Shown here one piece after another: positions 12,203 through 13,986 of a DNA stretch of 13,986 bases. The notes beneath the pieces were generated by a model. It did no database searches and was not told the DNA's origin. It saw only the letters and a program-made list of their open reading frames with translations. Source of the DNA: Paludibacter sp. (GTDB taxonomy: Bacteria; Bacteroidota; Bacteroidia; Bacteroidales; Paludibacteraceae); the NCBI GenBank assembly GCA_030655595.1, contig JAUSNQ010000130.1, positions 1 to 13,986 on the forward strand, written 5' to 3'. Every line of letters begins with the position of its first letter. The first letter of the stretch is position 1. The position numbers and the translations under genes were made by a program.

Positions 12203-13144
12203 ATGTCAAAAGTAACTGTAATTGGCGCCGGAAATGTGGGCGCAACGTGTGCAAATGTATTAGCATTTAATGAAGTAGCTGATCAAGTAGTATTGCTCGA
12301 TGTGAAAGAGGGTTTCGCAGAAGGAAAAGCCCTGGATATCATGCAAACTGCTACTTTATTAGATTTTGATACCAAAGTGATAGGTTGTACCAATGATTAT
12401 GCATTAACAGCAGGTTCCGATGTAGTGGTAATTACTTCTGGTATTCCTCGCAAGCCAGGGATGACTCGTGAAGAATTGATCGGAGTGAATGCCGGAATTG
12501 TGAAAACAGTGACCGAAAATGTGTTGAAGTATTCTCCTGATACAATTATCGTTGTGGTTAGCAATCCAATGGACACGATGACTTATCTGGCATTGAAAAG
12601 TGCTGGTTTACCAAAAAATAAAATTATCGGAATGGGTGGGACTTTAGACAGTGCTCGTTTCAAATGTTATTTAAGTAAAGCATTGAATGCGCCAGCTAAC
12701 GAAATAGAAGGACTTGTGATTGGTGGACACGGCGATACAACCATGATACCGTTAACTCGTTACGCTTCATATAAAGGTCGTCCTGTAGCTGATGTGTTGG
12801 ACAAGAATGCATTGGATAAAGTAGTTGCCGATACCATGGTGGGTGGTGCAACGCTTACCGGTTTACTGGGGACTTCGGCTTGGATGGCGCCAGGTGCTGC
12901 TGCTTCTTATTTGGTTGAGTCCATTATGCGTGATCAGAAAAAGGTGATTACTTGTTGTGTTTCTTTAGAAGGGGAATACGGACAAAGTGATATTTGTATT
13001 GGTGTTCCGGTTGTTATTGGTAAAAATGGTGTTGAGCAAATAGTTGACTATAAGCTGAATGCTGAAGAAAAAGCGCTGTTTGATAAAAGTGCTGCTGCTG
13101 TTAGAGCAACCAATGATGTTTTGAAAGAAATCAATATCTTGTAG
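12203..13144 (+). CDS. mdh: Malate dehydrogenase (NAD-dependent, LDH-like type)
   Basis: This 313-residue cytoplasmic enzyme interconverts malate and oxaloacetate with NAD in the TCA cycle, or in its reductive fumarate-forming branch in anaerobes. The NAD-binding GAGNVG is at residues 8-13, and Asp33 (LLDV) selects NAD over NADP. The substrate loop RKPGMTR supplies Arg83 and Arg89; Arg in this loop, rather than Gln, marks malate over lactate specificity. SNPMD holds the conserved Asn121, LDSAR gives Asp149 and Arg152, and GGHGD places the catalytic His at residue 176. All catalytic residues are present and the length is normal for the family. It has its own promoter, and a PerR-like regulator follows 56 bases later with another promoter. 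Confidence 0.97.
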   Translation: MSKVTVIGAGNVGATCANVLAFNEVADQVVLLDVKEGFAEGKALDIMQTATLLDFDTKVIGCTNDYALTAGSDVVVITSGIPRKPGMTREELIGVNAGIVKTVTENVLKYSPDTIIVVVSNPMDTMTYLALKSAGLPKNKIIGMGGTLDSARFKCYLSKALNAPANEIEGLVIGGHGDTTMIPLTRYASYKGRPVADVLDKNALDKVVADTMVGGATLTGLLGTSAWMAPGAAASYLVESIMRDQKKVITCCVSLEGEYGQSDICIGVPVVIGKNGVEQIVDYKLNAEEKALFDKSAAAVRATNDVLKEINIL

Positions 13145-13145
13145 T

Positions 13146-13174
13146 TTTGTTTAATTTTTATTTGATTACTTTTG
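13146..13174 (+). promoter_or_regulatory. Promoter for the PerR-like regulator
   Basis: TTTG (13146-13149) and TACTTTTG (13167-13174) form a -33/-7 pair with a 17-base spacer, slightly short of the usual 19-21. The start codon at 13201 is 26 bases after the -7 element. No obvious PerR or Fur box palindrome is visible here. Confidence 0.5.
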
Positions 13175-13200
13175 TGTCAAATTTCCTTTAAATACTGAGT

Positions 13201-13617
13201 ATGAAAACTTTCAATGAAGTTCACCGTTATTTGATGAACTATGCGATCAGACCGTCACAGCAACGAATCGCAATCATGGAATACTTGATGAACAATCAAA
13301 CACATCCAACGGTAGATGAGATTTATACGGCACTGAGTCCGAATATTCCAACACTATCGAAGACAACGGTGTACAATACCATGGATTTGCTGACTGAAAA
13401 GGGAGCTGTTCAGGCACTTACCATCGATGAAAAGAATGCACGTTATGATGCGGATATTTCTAAACATGCTCATTTTTATTGCAGAAGCTGTGGAAGTGTA
13501 TATGATGTTTTTAAAATGAAACCTGAAATGTACGAAATCCCCGATTTTAAGAGATTTAAGGTGGATGCAGTTGAAATTTCATTTTACGGCACTTGTAAGT
13601 CTTGTTTGGGAAATTAA
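13201..13617 (+). CDS. Fur-family transcriptional repressor, PerR-like
   Basis: This 138-residue cytoplasmic metal-dependent repressor has a winged-helix domain (about 1-80) with the recognition helix TLSKTTVYNTMDLL and a dimerisation domain (about 85-138). The structural zinc site is complete: CRSC (Cys94, Cys97) and CKSC (Cys132, Cys135). The regulatory metal ligands line up with B. subtilis PerR at a constant offset of two: His35, Asp83, His89, His91 and Asp102 correspond to His37, Asp85, His91, His93 and Asp104. Asp rather than Glu at position 102 favours a peroxide sensor over an iron-sensing Fur. No target such as a catalase or peroxidase gene lies in the window. It has its own promoter after mdh and is followed by a strong terminator. 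A Zur or Fur role is less likely. Confidence 0.9.
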   Translation: MKTFNEVHRYLMNYAIRPSQQRIAIMEYLMNNQTHPTVDEIYTALSPNIPTLSKTTVYNTMDLLTEKGAVQALTIDEKNARYDADISKHAHFYCRSCGSVYDVFKMKPEMYEIPDFKRFKVDAVEISFYGTCKSCLGN

Positions 13618-13637
13618 TTTCTGAAATTATAATTAAG

Positions 13638-13665
13638 AGCACACTGTTTGGTGTGCTTTTTTTTT
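13638..13665 (+). terminator. Intrinsic terminator after the PerR-like gene
   Basis: AGCACAC (13638-13644) and GTGTGCT (13651-13657) form a perfect 7-base stem with a 6-base loop, followed by a run of nine T residues (13657-13665). It lies 21 bases after the stop codon. This is the only textbook rho-independent terminator in the window. Confidence 0.85.
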
Positions 13666-13672
13666 ATCTTTG
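13665..13672 (+). promoter_or_regulatory. -7 promoter element for the outer-membrane protein gene
   Basis: TATCTTTG, a perfect TAnnTTTG match, directly abuts the terminator U-tract and lies 41 bases before the ATG at 13713. The only nearby TTTG (13647-13650, within the terminator loop) leaves 14 bases, so the -33 element is weak. Confidence 0.45.
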
Positions 13673-13712
13673 AACCCGTAATCTGGTGTTTAACTCAAAA
13701 AAAAATACTGCC

Positions 13713-13986
13713 ATGAAGTTTAAATCACTATTAATGAGCATGATAGTTTGCTCGCTTTTGCTGTCCTCGCAAGTTAAAACTAAAACTGGTTTTGGGTTTG
13801 GAGCTTTGCCTGCAGTTTCTTTTGATTCAGACTTAGGTTTTCAGTATGGCGCCATTGTCAATTTGTTCGATTACGGCGATGGATCAAAATTCCCGAAATA
13901 CGATCATTCGCTCTACATGGAGTGGTCGCGCTACACAAAAGGAACCGGTATCAACCGGATTATGTATGACACTGAAAAACTTATTC
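13713..13986 (+). CDS. Outer-membrane beta-barrel protein, N-terminal part (3'-truncated by window edge)
   Basis: The frame is open from ATG 13713 to the end of the window (91 codons). It begins with a signal peptide (KSLLMSMIVCSLLLSSQ, cleavage around residue 19-20). The mature part reads like outer-membrane barrel strands with turns: GFGFGALPAVSFDSDLGFQYG, then VNLFDYGDG and HSLYMEWSRYTKGTG. The pattern of aromatic, Gly and alternating polar residues fits a BamA/TamA-like (surface-antigen) barrel protein of Bacteroidota, recalled from family resemblance only. There is no POTRA domain in the visible part, since the barrel seems to start right after the signal peptide. It has its own -7 element after the terminator of the PerR-like gene. 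The function is unknown. Confidence 0.75.
   Translation, partial: MKFKSLLMSMIVCSLLLSSQVKTKTGFGFGALPAVSFDSDLGFQYGAIVNLFDYGDGSKFPKYDHSLYMEWSRYTKGTGINRIMYDTEKLI

Noticed and set aside
1..13986. Mobile element, phage, CRISPR or defence genes
   Set aside because: No transposase, integrase, repeat array, target-site duplication or defence-family motif was found. Gene content is largely housekeeping and envelope transport.

Overview
The window is from a Bacteroidota chromosome, most likely Bacteroidales. The evidence is a CarboxypepD_reg-type TonB-dependent receptor, a DUF2147 protein, a PhoU-fused PiT transporter, an absence of clear Shine-Dalgarno sequences, and perfect TAnnTTTG elements (the -7 box of the Bacteroidota housekeeping sigma factor) in front of most genes. 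Coding density is high, no gap exceeds 300 bases, and I see no mobile element, CRISPR array, tRNA or rRNA.

Layout. Positions 1-2188 (+) hold the 3' part of an OmpR/PhoB-type response regulator and its membrane histidine kinase. Positions 2300-3274 (+) hold a complete-looking NAD-dependent epimerase/dehydratase reading frame broken by one in-frame TAA at codon 56. Positions 3296-10782 (-) carry, in transcription order, a DUF2147 exported protein, a Gate-domain membrane protein with an unusual structured leader, a TetR regulator, a TonB-dependent receptor, and a PiT phosphate transporter fused to a PhoU-like domain. Positions 10921-13617 (+) carry a cation:proton antiporter, malate dehydrogenase (mdh) and a PerR-like Fur-family regulator, closed by a clear intrinsic terminator. 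An outer-membrane barrel protein starts at 13713 and runs off the window.

How the genes may work together. The first two genes, the PiT transporter and the receptor look like a phosphate-acquisition module. Both transport genes are preceded by TTACAAA-like heptamers repeated at exactly 11-base steps. That is the geometry of an OmpR/PhoB-family operator (Pho box), and each array lies just upstream of a -7 element, as in activator-dependent Pho promoters. The link is an inference. The other non-obvious element is the leader of the Gate-domain gene. It has a consensus promoter whose -33 region is a 14-base perfect palindrome, a strand-specific GNRA-capped hairpin followed by a U-rich stretch, and a 28-codon upstream ORF that overlaps the start codon of the main gene.
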